DNA of 64,000 nucleotides, taken from assembly GCA_021847105.1 (NCBI GenBank), contig JAJZUT010000019.1, positions 1-64,000 on the forward strand. Direction: 5' to 3'. Below the pieces are notes generated by a model. That model saw only the letters and a program-made list of their open reading frames with translations, ran no database searches and had not been told where the DNA came from. Positions 43,730 through 52,908 of the stretch are shown one piece after another (position 1 is the stretch's first letter; each line of letters opens with the position of its first letter). Both the position numbers and the translations under genes were made by a program. This stretch comes from Pseudomonadota bacterium. Its GTDB lineage: Bacteria > Pseudomonadota > Gammaproteobacteria > Steroidobacterales > Steroidobacteraceae.

Positions 43730-44983
43730 ATGGACGCGCACATCAAGTCTGAGACGGGCCCGACACTCGACACGCCGAGCGGGTCTGCAGAAACTGCCGG
43801 ACCAGCCGTCTGGACTGCTCGGGAGAACTCCGCAACGGACGGCCAAGCACTCACGAAACGCCGCTCGACCACGCGGCGCCGATGGGTGCTCGGGGGGATC
43901 GCCAGCCTCGCGCTGGTATCGGCTGTCGCCGGGTGGCGGCACATGGCCAGTAAGCCTGCCGCGCTCGTGCCCATCGCGCAACGCCACTACGCTCCTCTGG
44001 TGAGCACAGTGGTTCCTGGCGTACGACCAGTGAGCACAGAAGTGCTGGTGACCGGCACGATCTCAGCGCGCCACGATCTGCCGATCGGTGACGGCGGTCA
44101 GGCCGAACGCATCGTCCGGGTCCTGGTACAGGTCGGCGATCAGGTCAAGCGCGGCCAACTGCTCGCCCAGCTCGATGACTCGGTGCTCAAGCCGCAAGTC
44201 GCGGAGCTCGCCGCAGCGCTCGCCAAGGCCCGCGCCCAAGCCACACTGTCGGCCGCCGATTACCGCCGGGCGCTCGCGATCGGACCCGACGGTGGCCTTT
44301 CGCAGCAGAACATCGAGCAGCGTCAGGCGACCGCAGCCATGGATGCGGCAAACGTGCGCATGGTGGCGGCGCAACTGCAGCAAAAGCGCGCCGAACTCGC
44401 ACTGACCCGCATCGTCGCTCCGGTTGCCGGCGTCGTGCTGACTCGCAATGCGGAAGTCGGCCAGGTCGCCAGTCCCGGCGGTCCGGCACTGTTCACGCTG
44501 GAAGATGACGGTCAGGTTGAACTCAAAGGCCAGGTAACCGAGCAGGACCTGGCGACACTCAAGGTCGGACAGCCGGCCGATGTGTACGTGATCGGCTATC
44601 CACGCCCATTCACAGGGCGCATTTGGCTGCTCGGCGCCACGATCAATGCTCAGAACCGCCTCGGCGAGGTGCGCATCGCCCTGCGATCCAATGCTGCGCT
44701 GCGTCCGGGTGCCTTCGCGCGGGCGGTGATCGTCGAAAGCCACGCCGAGCGGCCGGTACTACCGCAGACCGCAGTCATGACGGATTCGACCGGGTCGTTC
44801 GTGTTCGTGGTCAATCGTCACGGTGTCGCGGTACGGCGGTCCGTTCAACTTGGTGAAGTCATCTCCTCTGGTGTGGTCATCGAGCGAGGACTGACCGGAC
44901 GCGAGCGTATCGTGACCCTTGCCGGCGGGTTCCTGCAGAACGGCGAGACAGTTCGCGTCGCCACCCCGAGGACCCGTTCGTGA
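43730..44983 (+). CDS. RND efflux periplasmic adaptor (HlyD/MFP family)
   Basis: The 417-residue membrane-fusion protein has a cytoplasmic tail of about 50 residues, a membrane anchor (WVLGGIASLALVSAVAGW), a lipoyl-like half-motif (VQVGDQVKRGQLLAQLDD), an alpha-hairpin (about 150-220), the second lipoyl half (LTRIVAPVAGVVLTRNAEVGQV) and the beta-barrel. Its stop overlaps the GTG start of the RND pump. No outer-membrane channel gene is adjacent, so a TolC-like protein encoded elsewhere would complete the pump. Confidence 0.88.
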   Translation: MDAHIKSETGPTLDTPSGSAETAGPAVWTARENSATDGQALTKRRSTTRRRWVLGGIASLALVSAVAGWRHMASKPAALVPIAQRHYAPLVSTVVPGVRPVSTEVLVTGTISARHDLPIGDGGQAERIVRVLVQVGDQVKRGQLLAQLDDSVLKPQVAELAAALAKARAQATLSAADYRRALAIGPDGGLSQQNIEQRQATAAMDAANVRMVAAQLQQKRAELALTRIVAPVAGVVLTRNAEVGQVASPGGPALFTLEDDGQVELKGQVTEQDLATLKVGQPADVYVIGYPRPFTGRIWLLGATINAQNRLGEVRIALRSNAALRPGAFARAVIVESHAERPVLPQTAVMTDSTGSFVFVVNRHGVAVRRSVQLGEVISSGVVIERGLTGRERIVTLAGGFLQNGETVRVATPRTRS

Positions 44984-47900
44984 GACGTCTTTCCGCCTGG
45001 GCGATCCGTCATCCTTTGCCGCCCGTCGTTCTGTTCGTGGTGTTGTTGTTCGTCGGCGCAACGGCATTCTTTCGCCTGCCGGTGACACTCAACCCTCATC
45101 TGTCCTACCCGATTGTGGCTGTAGTGATCAGTGAGCCGGGCGCGGCACCGGAAGAGGTTCAGACCGAGATCGTGCGACGCGTCGAAGCCGCAGTGGCTGG
45201 CATCGGCAACATCCACCATATTCTCTCCAAGGCGTATCAGGGTGGCGAGGAAACCGACGTCGAGTTCCAGATCGGCACACCCATAGACCGGGCCGTGACA
45301 GAGGTACGCGATGCGGTTACGCAGGTGCAAGCCGATCTGCCCGCGGACATCCTGCCGCCGGTGGTGCAGCGCGTTAAAATCGATGGCGGCCCCATCGTGT
45401 ACTACGCAGTCAGCTCGACTGACATGAGCGACCGGGCGATCTCCTGGTTCATTGACAACACGATTACCAAGACGCTGCTCACCGTGCCGGGCGTCGCACA
45501 GGTGCAGCGCTTCGGGGGCGTCGACCGTGAGATTCGCGTCGAGCTCGATCCGGGGCGCATGCAGGCACTTGGCATTACCGCTTCGCAGGTCAACCAGCAG
45601 CTGACCAATCTCAATATCAACCTCCCGGGTGGACGGGCCGATCTCGGCGACGGCGAACAGACGATCCGGGTACTCGGCGGAGCACAGACCGCCTGGCAAC
45701 TCGCACAGACTCAGATTGCCCTGCCCGGCGGGCGGTTCGCGCGCCTCGGCAGCATCGCCTCGGTGCGCGACGGTGCAGCCGAGGTGCGCAGCATCGAGAA
45801 ATTCAACGGTCGACCGGCGATTTCCTTCGGTGTTCAGCGCGCCCCGGGCACATCGGACGTGGCGGTCCTGCGGGGCGTGCAACATGCGCTCGCGCAGATC
45901 CGCAAAGAGTACCCGCGCGTCAACATCCATCGCACTTTCACCTCGGTGACGTTCACCAAGCAGATGTACCATTCAGCGCTCGAAGCGCTGATCGAGGGAT
46001 CGATCCTTTCAGTGCTGGTGGTCTGGCTGTTTCTGCGCGATACGCGTGCCACCCTGGTATCCGCACTTGCCATCCCCCTATCGGCAATCCCTACGTTCGC
46101 CGTGATGTACTGGCTGGGCTTCACGCTCAACCAGGTGAGTCTGCTCGCGCTGTCGTTGGTTTCCGGCGTGCTTGTCGATGACGCCATCGTCGAGATCGAG
46201 AACATTGTGCGCCACAAGCGCATGGGTAAGAACGCATTTCAAGCTGCGCTGGATGCCGCTGACCAGATAGCGCTCGCGGTGGTGGCAACCTCCTGTACCA
46301 TCATCGCCGTTTTCATGCCCGTGAGCTTCATGGGCGGCATCATCGGGCAATATTTCAAGCAGTTCGGACTAACGGTCGCGGCCGCAGTATTCTTCTCTCT
46401 GATGGTGGCACGGCTGCTGACGCCGGTCATCGCAGCGTATACGCTCAAATCTGATCCGGCACCCGAGCATCACGATGGGCCGATCATGGCCTGGTACCTG
46501 CGGGCGCTCAAGTGGTGCGTGCGTCACCGCTGGAAGACCGTTCTGTTTGGCGTTGCGTTCTTCGCCGCCTCGATCGTGGGACTCGCACTGATCCCCAAGA
46601 CGTTCGTGCAAAATTCGGACAGCGGCAGCGCCTCCCTCGCCATCGAGTTACCGCCGGGCGTGCAGCTGGCGGACACCGAGCGGGTCGCCGACGCCGCCTA
46701 CCGCATCATCGCCCGCCAACCGTATGTGAAATCGATCGACGAGTCGGTCGGCGGCGGCAGCGTGCGTGGCGCTAATCTATACATCAGCCTGGTACCCAGA
46801 AGCGCCCGTCCGGTGAGCCAAAATCAGTGGCAGAACGAGATGCTCGCCAAGCTGCGAAGCATCCCCAATGCCCAAATCTACTTCCAGAACTTCAATGGCG
46901 ACAGCGACGGGCATGACATCACCATCGATCTGACTGGAGACAATCTGACGTTGCTCGAGCACGCAGCACACAAGGTCATGAGTCAGATGGCCGCGCTTCC
47001 AGACCTGCGTGACGTGAGTTCCGAGGATGGCCTGCCGCGACCCGAGATCCGTATCAAGCCGCGCTTTGATCTGGCTGCCGAACTTGGGGTCACGGTTGCG
47101 GACATTAGCCAGACCATTCGCATCGCGACACTGGGCGATCTACTGCAGAACGATGCGAAATTTACCCTACCGGATCGCCAGGTCCCCATCCTCGTCAATC
47201 TCCGTCGATCAGCCCGCGCAAATCTCAACACGTTGGAGAACTTGCCTGTGCCGACCACGAGCGGCGGTTCTGTGCCGCTGAAGGCAGTCGCGGACTTCGG
47301 CTTTGGCGAAGGTCCTACGGCGATCCACAGTCGCGATCAGCGTCTGCGCATCGCCATCGATGCCGACCTCAATGGCGTACAGCTCGGCAGAGCGATGAAG
47401 CAAATCCACGCATTGCCGGCGCTGCGGCACCTGCCCCCAGGTGTGCACCTCGCCGAGACGGGCAACGCGCGACTGATGTCCGAGCTGTTCACTGATTTCC
47501 TGATCGCCATGGGCACAGGCATCCTGATGGTGTTCGCGGTGCTCGTGCTGCTGTTTGCCAGGGTATTGCAACCGATCACCATTCTCTCCGCGCTCCCGCT
47601 GTCAATCGGCGGCGCAGTGGCGGCACTGTTCATCACGCACCGACCGCTCTCGCTCGGCGTAATGATTGGCTTCCTGATGTTGATGGGCATTGTCGCCAAG
47701 AACTCGATCCTGTTGGTGGACTTCGCAATCGAGGAAATGCGCGCCGGCAAGGACCGGATGACCGCGCTGCTCGAGGCCGGTCACAAGCGTGCGCGGCCGA
47801 TCGTGATGACCACGGTGGCGATGGTGGCAGGCATGCTGCCAGTAGCCTTGACGATCGGCGATGCCTTCCGGGCCCCCATGGCGATCGGCGTCATCGGCGG

Positions 47901-48060
47901 GCTGATCACCTCGACGGCCCTGACCCTCGTGGTCGTACCGGCGGGATTCACGCTGATCGATGACATCGAGCGCTGGGTTGGGCCGAGGATCGCGCGGATA
48001 ATCATCGCCGAACCTGCAGCTGCGCAGAGCGCGCCCGCGGCGGCTGATCCGGCTGGCTGA
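44980..48060 (+). CDS. RND-type multidrug efflux transporter (HAE1-like)
   Basis: The 1026-residue pump has the usual two-fold layout of 12 membrane segments and two large periplasmic loops. TM4 has the proton-relay Asp pair in SGVLVDDAIVEIENIVRH and the second half has MGIVAKNSILLVDFAIEEM with the matching Lys. VTLNPHLSYPIVAVVISEPGAAPEEV begins the first pore domain. GTG 44980 overlaps the adaptor stop by 4 bp. Substrates cannot be read; antimicrobial or aromatic compounds are possible. It ends the sigma-factor-led gene group. Confidence 0.9.
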   Translation: MRRLSAWAIRHPLPPVVLFVVLLFVGATAFFRLPVTLNPHLSYPIVAVVISEPGAAPEEVQTEIVRRVEAAVAGIGNIHHILSKAYQGGEETDVEFQIGTPIDRAVTEVRDAVTQVQADLPADILPPVVQRVKIDGGPIVYYAVSSTDMSDRAISWFIDNTITKTLLTVPGVAQVQRFGGVDREIRVELDPGRMQALGITASQVNQQLTNLNINLPGGRADLGDGEQTIRVLGGAQTAWQLAQTQIALPGGRFARLGSIASVRDGAAEVRSIEKFNGRPAISFGVQRAPGTSDVAVLRGVQHALAQIRKEYPRVNIHRTFTSVTFTKQMYHSALEALIEGSILSVLVVWLFLRDTRATLVSALAIPLSAIPTFAVMYWLGFTLNQVSLLALSLVSGVLVDDAIVEIENIVRHKRMGKNAFQAALDAADQIALAVVATSCTIIAVFMPVSFMGGIIGQYFKQFGLTVAAAVFFSLMVARLLTPVIAAYTLKSDPAPEHHDGPIMAWYLRALKWCVRHRWKTVLFGVAFFAASIVGLALIPKTFVQNSDSGSASLAIELPPGVQLADTERVADAAYRIIARQPYVKSIDESVGGGSVRGANLYISLVPRSARPVSQNQWQNEMLAKLRSIPNAQIYFQNFNGDSDGHDITIDLTGDNLTLLEHAAHKVMSQMAALPDLRDVSSEDGLPRPEIRIKPRFDLAAELGVTVADISQTIRIATLGDLLQNDAKFTLPDRQVPILVNLRRSARANLNTLENLPVPTTSGGSVPLKAVADFGFGEGPTAIHSRDQRLRIAIDADLNGVQLGRAMKQIHALPALRHLPPGVHLAETGNARLMSELFTDFLIAMGTGILMVFAVLVLLFARVLQPITILSALPLSIGGAVAALFITHRPLSLGVMIGFLMLMGIVAKNSILLVDFAIEEMRAGKDRMTALLEAGHKRARPIVMTTVAMVAGMLPVALTIGDAFRAPMAIGVIGGLITSTALTLVVVPAGFTLIDDIERWVGPRIARIIIAEPAAAQSAPAAADPAG

Positions 48061-48549
48061 TGTTCCGGGCGCTGCCTTCCATGGAGCCCGCCTCTTCGGA
48101 AGCCGACCCGTGGGGTTGCGCTGTCTGACCCAGGGCTGAGCGCATCGGCGCTGTGGCGTGTCCCGCATTTGGCCCCGCACGGCGGGAAAGCCTTCAGCCT
48201 GCGTCACCGAGGTGGGCTCGTCCTGGGCCGAGCCGCACGGATGGGAGCGATCACCAGCAGCGGCGGCGTCGATTCCATCGGTCAAACGTTTCCTCCGGCA
48301 TCTGATGGTCGCACCTGCCCGGCCTGGATCCGTGCGCGCTCTTGCTGAGGGCGACGATCCCAGTGCCGGCGATGCCCGCCGGCTGCACTTCCGCGCTGCA
48401 CGGGCCAAGCACCCGCGGCAGCGCGCCCGGTAGAATGCCGCGAAACTGATTCGGGAGCTCGAGCAAGACCGACTGGCGGGGAACCAGGGAACCCTGGCGG
48501 CCAACCAGGGTCAATCCGGCTCTCGGGAATACTTTGGAGGCTACACGCC
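48061..48549. other. Intergenic region upstream of the moxR-bat operon
   Basis: These 489 bp have no supported gene. TAGAAT at 48431-48436 is a possible -10 element without a good -35. CAGGGAACCCTGG-type short repeats (about 48487-48515: AACCAGGG three times) stand just before the moxR leader and could be regulator sites. Confidence 0.4.
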
Positions 48550-49569
48550 ATGACCGGCCCGCTTGCCCAACCTGCCTCGCCCGCGAATCCCGCCCAGCCG
48601 GGCGGCGTCGCGCAGGCCGCCTTCGCGCGGCTCCGCGAATACCTGCGCAACCAGATCCTGGGTCAGGAGACGTTGGTCGAACGCCTGCTGGTGGCACTGC
48701 TGTCGGACGGCCATCTGCTCGTAGAGGGACCACCCGGACTCGCCAAGACCCGGGCCGTCAAGGCGCTGGCTCACGCCGTGGAAGCGGACTTTCAGCGCGT
48801 ACAGTTCACGCCCGATCTGTTGCCAGCGGACCTGACCGGCTCGGACATTTATCGACCGGAAGAAGGTTCGTTCCGCTTCCAGCGCGGCCCGCTGTTCCAC
48901 AATCTAATCCTCGCCGATGAGATCAACCGGGCCCCCGCCAAGGTGCAAGCGGCGCTGCTCGAAGCCATGGCCGAACGGCAGATCAGCGTCGGCGCGGCGA
49001 GCTATCCGTTGCCGCCGTTGTTCCTGGTCATGGCAACGCAGAACCCGATCGAGCAGGAAGGCACGTATCCGCTGCCGGAGGCACAGCTCGACCGCTTCAT
49101 GTTGCACACCCGAGTCGACTATCCCGACCGCGCCACCACATTGAGAGTCATGGCCTTGGCACGCGGTGAGGCGATCAACCAGCGCGAGTTGCCGCCGCCG
49201 GCGCAACGGATGAGTCAGGAAACCGTCTTTGCCGCGCGCCGCGAGATTCTCGGACTCACTCTTTCCGATCCCGTGGCCGAATACATCGCGGCGCTGGTCG
49301 ATGCCACGCGTCGCCCCGAGCCGTACAGCGCCCAACTGCGGCAGTGGCTGCGCTGGGGGGCGAGCCCGCGTGCCGCGATCGCGATCGAACGCGGTGCACG
49401 CGCCCTCGCCTGGCTCGACGGTCGGGACTTCGTCAGCCCCGAGGACGTTCAGGCGATCGCCCCCGATGCGCTGCGCCACCGACTGCTCGTTGAGTACACG
49501 GCGCAAGCCCAGGGAGTGAGCGCCGAGAGCTGCGTCAATGAGCTGCTGAACCGAGTACCAGCCCCGTAA
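48550..49569 (+). CDS. MoxR-family AAA+ ATPase
   Basis: The 339-residue ATPase has Walker A GPPGLAKT, the MoxR segment FQRVQFTPDLLPADLTGSDIY, Walker B NLILADEINRAPAKVQAALLEAMAERQ, sensor 1 VMATQNPIEQEGTYPLPEAQLDRF and a C-terminal lid. MoxR proteins act as chaperones that activate client complexes, usually through the VWA proteins encoded next to them. It heads the bat operon; GGAGG lies upstream of ATG 48550. DUF58 follows 4 bp later. Confidence 0.92.
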   Translation: MTGPLAQPASPANPAQPGGVAQAAFARLREYLRNQILGQETLVERLLVALLSDGHLLVEGPPGLAKTRAVKALAHAVEADFQRVQFTPDLLPADLTGSDIYRPEEGSFRFQRGPLFHNLILADEINRAPAKVQAALLEAMAERQISVGAASYPLPPLFLVMATQNPIEQEGTYPLPEAQLDRFMLHTRVDYPDRATTLRVMALARGEAINQRELPPPAQRMSQETVFAARREILGLTLSDPVAEYIAALVDATRRPEPYSAQLRQWLRWGASPRAAIAIERGARALAWLDGRDFVSPEDVQAIAPDALRHRLLVEYTAQAQGVSAESCVNELLNRVPAP

Positions 49570-49573
49570 GGCC

Positions 49574-50476
49574 ATGATCATCCCGACCCGCGAGGAACTG
49601 CTGGCACTGCGCGGTGCAGCGCATGGTCTGACGCTACAGGGTCGTCGACGCGCAAATGCCACACTGATCGGTGCGCACGTGAGCGCGCAGCGCGGTCGGG
49701 GCCTGGAATTCCAGGAAGTTCGGCCCTATACCCCGGGTGACGATCCGCGCAACATCGACTGGCGGGTGACGGCCCGGCGCGGCCGGCCCCACACCAAGCT
49801 CTACCACGAGGAGCGGGAGCGGCCCGTGTGGCTGCTGGTGGATCTGCAGCCCGGCTGCTTCTTCGGCAGCCGCCGGCAACTGAAGTCGGCACTGATCGTG
49901 CGGGCGGCGGCACTGCTAGCCTGGGTCGCCATCCTCGATGGGGATCGGATCGGCGCGGTGATCGCGAACGGCACGGCAGCGGCACGCATTCTACCGGCGC
50001 GGGCTCGGCTGCAAGGCGTTCTGCCACTGCTCGAGGCCCTGCTCGAAGTCCAGCCAACTGCCCCGGGTATCCCGGCTCCCCACTCACTGGCCGACGGCCT
50101 GCGCGCCGCTGCACGGCTGATCAAGCCGGGAAGTCAGCTTCTGGCGCTCAGCGATTTTTGTGGACTGACCGAGCAGGACGACAGCCCCTGGCTGCCGGTC
50201 GCACGGCATAACGACATCCGACTCTACTGGATAACCGATCCGTTGGAGGAGCGCGGCCTACCCGCCGGGCGTTACCGCGCCGGACTGCCGGGAAGGGTAA
50301 TGGTCCTCGACGGCCAGCGGGTCCGCTCCGCCTGGCGCGAGGCATGGCTGGTGCGAGAGCGGCGGCTCACGCGGTTGTCGCAACGGCTGGCAGCACCCGT
50401 GATACGCCTCGATACCGCCGCACCAGTCGAATCGACGTTGCGCCAGGCACTGCTCGACGGATCCTCTGCCGCATGA
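49574..50476 (+). CDS. DUF58 domain protein
   Basis: The 300-residue protein carries the DUF58 signature RGLEFQEVRPYTPGDDPRNIDWRVTARRGRPHTKLYHEER, followed by a VWA-like fold (VWLLVDLQPGCFFG) whose MIDAS is degenerate. Proteins of this family accompany MoxR and Bat proteins. Its TGA overlaps the ATG of the next gene. Confidence 0.9.
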   Translation: MIIPTREELLALRGAAHGLTLQGRRRANATLIGAHVSAQRGRGLEFQEVRPYTPGDDPRNIDWRVTARRGRPHTKLYHEERERPVWLLVDLQPGCFFGSRRQLKSALIVRAAALLAWVAILDGDRIGAVIANGTAAARILPARARLQGVLPLLEALLEVQPTAPGIPAPHSLADGLRAAARLIKPGSQLLALSDFCGLTEQDDSPWLPVARHNDIRLYWITDPLEERGLPAGRYRAGLPGRVMVLDGQRVRSAWREAWLVRERRLTRLSQRLAAPVIRLDTAAPVESTLRQALLDGSSAA

Positions 50477-50949
50477 ACCCGGGGTGGTTGACACAACTTG
50501 CACCGGCGCACGCGCCGCCGCCACCTGCCGTTTGGCCACCGGCGCCGGGCTGGTGGGGTCTCGCGGCGATCGTGCTCGCGCTCGCCGCCGGCACGCTTTG
50601 GTGGTGGCGCGCGCCGCGGTGGCGCCACAAGCGCGCTGCGCTGCGTGAGTTGCGACGGATCCGCACCAGCGAACCTGATCTGCAGGCGAGCGCCCGGTCG
50701 ATCGAGCAGATCCTGCGCCGGTATGCCATGGCGGTGTTCGGACGCGAACGCGTCGCTCGGTTGACCGGCGAGGCTTGGCTCACCTTTCTCGGCACGCACG
50801 GGGGGGGGCTGCTGGCCGGTGAGTCAGGCCGGGATCTGCTCAGTACAGCATTCGGCGGTCGGGCGCGCGACCGGCGCTCGGAGTGGCTGGCAGGGGCCGA
50901 CGGCTTCGTGCGTCACCGCCAGCGCAGAGCCAGGGAGGAACGCAGCTGA
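50473..50949 (+). CDS. DUF4381 domain membrane protein
   Basis: The 158-residue protein has a Pro-rich start (LAPAHAPPPPAVWPPAPGWW), one membrane helix (GLAAIVLALAAGTLWWW), and a basic cytoplasmic domain with RSIEQILRRYAMAVFGRERVARLTGEAWLTFL, the DUF4381 pattern. Overlaps on both sides with DUF58 and the batA-like gene show translational coupling. Role in the Bat complex unknown. Confidence 0.85.
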   Translation: MNPGWLTQLAPAHAPPPPAVWPPAPGWWGLAAIVLALAAGTLWWWRAPRWRHKRAALRELRRIRTSEPDLQASARSIEQILRRYAMAVFGRERVARLTGEAWLTFLGTHGGGLLAGESGRDLLSTAFGGRARDRRSEWLAGADGFVRHRQRRAREERS

Positions 50950-51914
50950 TGTTCCATTTCGCCTGGCCATGGATGCTCGTGTTCGCGCCGCTGCCCTGGA
51001 TACTGCGGCGTGTACTGCCCGCAACCGAACCTCGTGGTGCGGCACTGTTCGTACCGATGGCGGCACAAGTCGGCGCCACCGGTATGGGTGCGCCTCGTAC
51101 CTCGCGCGTCGACGGGGTACTGCTGGTATTTATCTGGCTGTTGCTGATTCTTGCCGCCATGCGGCCACAATGGCTCGGCGCGCCGGTACCCATTCCAACC
51201 GAGGGACGACAGGTCATCCTTGCGATCGACTGCTCCGGCTCGATGGCGACCCAGGACATGGGCGGCGGTCAGAGCCGGCTACAGGTGGTGCAACAGGTCG
51301 CTGGACGCTTCATCAACGGTCGGCATGGCGATCAGGTCGGTCTCATTTTGTTCGGCACGCGGCCCTACCTGCAGGCACCGCTGACCAGCGATTTGGGCAC
51401 GGTGCATCGCTTCCTCGATGAGGCCATGGTCGGCGTCGCCGGCCCGCAGACCGCCATCGGCGACGCCATAGGCTTGGCAATCAAGACCCTGCGGCAGAAC
51501 AACCGCGGTTCACGTACCCGCCGCCAACCGCTGATGATCCTCTTGACCGATGGCGGCAACAATGCGGGGGTGATGCCGCCGCTCGAGGCGGCCCGGCTCG
51601 CCGCTCAGACGGGTCTGCGCATCGATACGATCGGGGTCGGAGCCGCAGTGCATCAGTCATTTTTCGGTCTGAGCGGCAACACCGATCTTGATCAAGGACT
51701 GCTGAAGAAAATCGCGCAGCTCACCGGGGGACGGTATTTCCGCGCCACGGATCGCGGCGCTCTGCGGGCGGTCTATCGTCAGATCGATCGACTGGAACCG
51801 GTCGCCGGCGATCGTCGCTGGTTGCGCCCGGCGACGGAGTGGTTCGGCGTACCGCTCGGACTGGCGCTGATTCTGAGCCTGCCGGCGGCTTGGCGCATGA
51901 CGGTGCGGGCTTAA
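50949..51914 (+). CDS. batA: VWA-domain membrane protein, BatA-like
   Basis: The 321-residue protein has an N-terminal membrane helix (WPWMLVFAPLPWIL), a second near 57-75, a VWA domain with an intact MIDAS (ILAIDCSGSMATQDM; LTSDLGTV; MILLTDGGNNAG) and a C-terminal helix. Bat proteins support oxidative or envelope stress tolerance with MoxR. ATG 50949 overlaps the DUF4381 TGA. The batB-like gene follows 4 bp later. Confidence 0.88.
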   Translation: MFHFAWPWMLVFAPLPWILRRVLPATEPRGAALFVPMAAQVGATGMGAPRTSRVDGVLLVFIWLLLILAAMRPQWLGAPVPIPTEGRQVILAIDCSGSMATQDMGGGQSRLQVVQQVAGRFINGRHGDQVGLILFGTRPYLQAPLTSDLGTVHRFLDEAMVGVAGPQTAIGDAIGLAIKTLRQNNRGSRTRRQPLMILLTDGGNNAGVMPPLEAARLAAQTGLRIDTIGVGAAVHQSFFGLSGNTDLDQGLLKKIAQLTGGRYFRATDRGALRAVYRQIDRLEPVAGDRRWLRPATEWFGVPLGLALILSLPAAWRMTVRA

Positions 51915-51918
51915 TTCC

Positions 51919-52908
51919 ATGTGGCACCGCTTTCATTTCCTGCATCCATGGGTCCTCGCCGCCCTCCCGGTGATGTGGGCGATGACGGTGTGGCTCGCAC
52001 GGCGGCGGGCACGCGATGGCGCCTGGCCACGCCTGGTCGACGCCGAGCTGTTGCCAATGCTGCGTTTGGAGGGCGGCGGCAAGGGCCGCTCGCCCTGGCC
52101 ACTGATCGGGACGATCTGGACGCTCACCGTGCTGGCCCTGGCCGGACCCAGCTGGCAGCGGCAAGTCACCTCAGCCTATCGGCTGCCGGCCGCTTGGGTG
52201 ATCGCTCTGCAGCTCTCACCGTCGATGCAGGCCACTGACATGCTGCCCAGCCGAATCGCGCGGGCGCGGTTTGCCGTCGATGATCTGCTGGCGAGCGCAC
52301 AAGACGCGCGCGTCGGATTGGTGGCTTTCGCCGGCGAGGCTTACACGGTCGCTCCCCTCACCACGGACGTTGCAACGGTACGCAATCTCAGTCGTGCACT
52401 CTCCCCCCGACTGATGCCGGAACACGGCGCTCGACTCACCCCGGCGCTCACTGCCGCAACGCGTCTGTTGAATGCTTGGGCGGGTCACGATCGGCAAATC
52501 GTCGTGATGATGGACTCGGTGCACGACCCTGCGCGCGCCATACAGACCGCGGCGCGGCTGCACCACGAAGGCATCACTGTCAATGTGGTCGGCGTCGGCA
52601 CCTTCACCGGCGCGCCTGCGCCGGACGGCTCCGGTGGATTTCGGCGCGGCCCCGGGGGCAAGGTGCAAATGACGCGACTGCACCCGGCGCAGCTACGTCA
52701 GATTGCCGCAGCGGGAGGGGGAGAGTTCGTCATGTTGGGACAGATGCCGCAGTTGATCGCGGATCTGCATGCCGCCGGGATTGAAAGCGCAGGCAAAGCG
52801 CGCGCCACGCTCCACGTGCGCCTCACGGACTGGCTGAATGACGGGATCTGGCTGTTGCCGCTGATTGTGCTGCTTGCGGCGCTCGCAGCGCGACGAGGCT
52901 GGGCATGA
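51919..52908 (+). CDS. batB: VWA-domain membrane protein, BatB-like, degenerate MIDAS
   Basis: The 329-residue paralogue of BatA has N-terminal helices (about 9-27 and 62-77), a VWA domain and a C-terminal helix (WLLPLIVLLAALAARRG). The first MIDAS motif reads Gln98-Leu-Ser-Pro-Ser where Asp-x-Ser-x-Ser is expected, so metal binding is probably lost or altered, although the second Thr (PLTTDVATV) remains. It overlaps batC by 4 bp. Position between batA and batC fixes the identity. Confidence 0.85.
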   Translation: MWHRFHFLHPWVLAALPVMWAMTVWLARRRARDGAWPRLVDAELLPMLRLEGGGKGRSPWPLIGTIWTLTVLALAGPSWQRQVTSAYRLPAAWVIALQLSPSMQATDMLPSRIARARFAVDDLLASAQDARVGLVAFAGEAYTVAPLTTDVATVRNLSRALSPRLMPEHGARLTPALTAATRLLNAWAGHDRQIVVMMDSVHDPARAIQTAARLHHEGITVNVVGVGTFTGAPAPDGSGGFRRGPGGKVQMTRLHPAQLRQIAAAGGGEFVMLGQMPQLIADLHAAGIESAGKARATLHVRLTDWLNDGIWLLPLIVLLAALAARRGWA

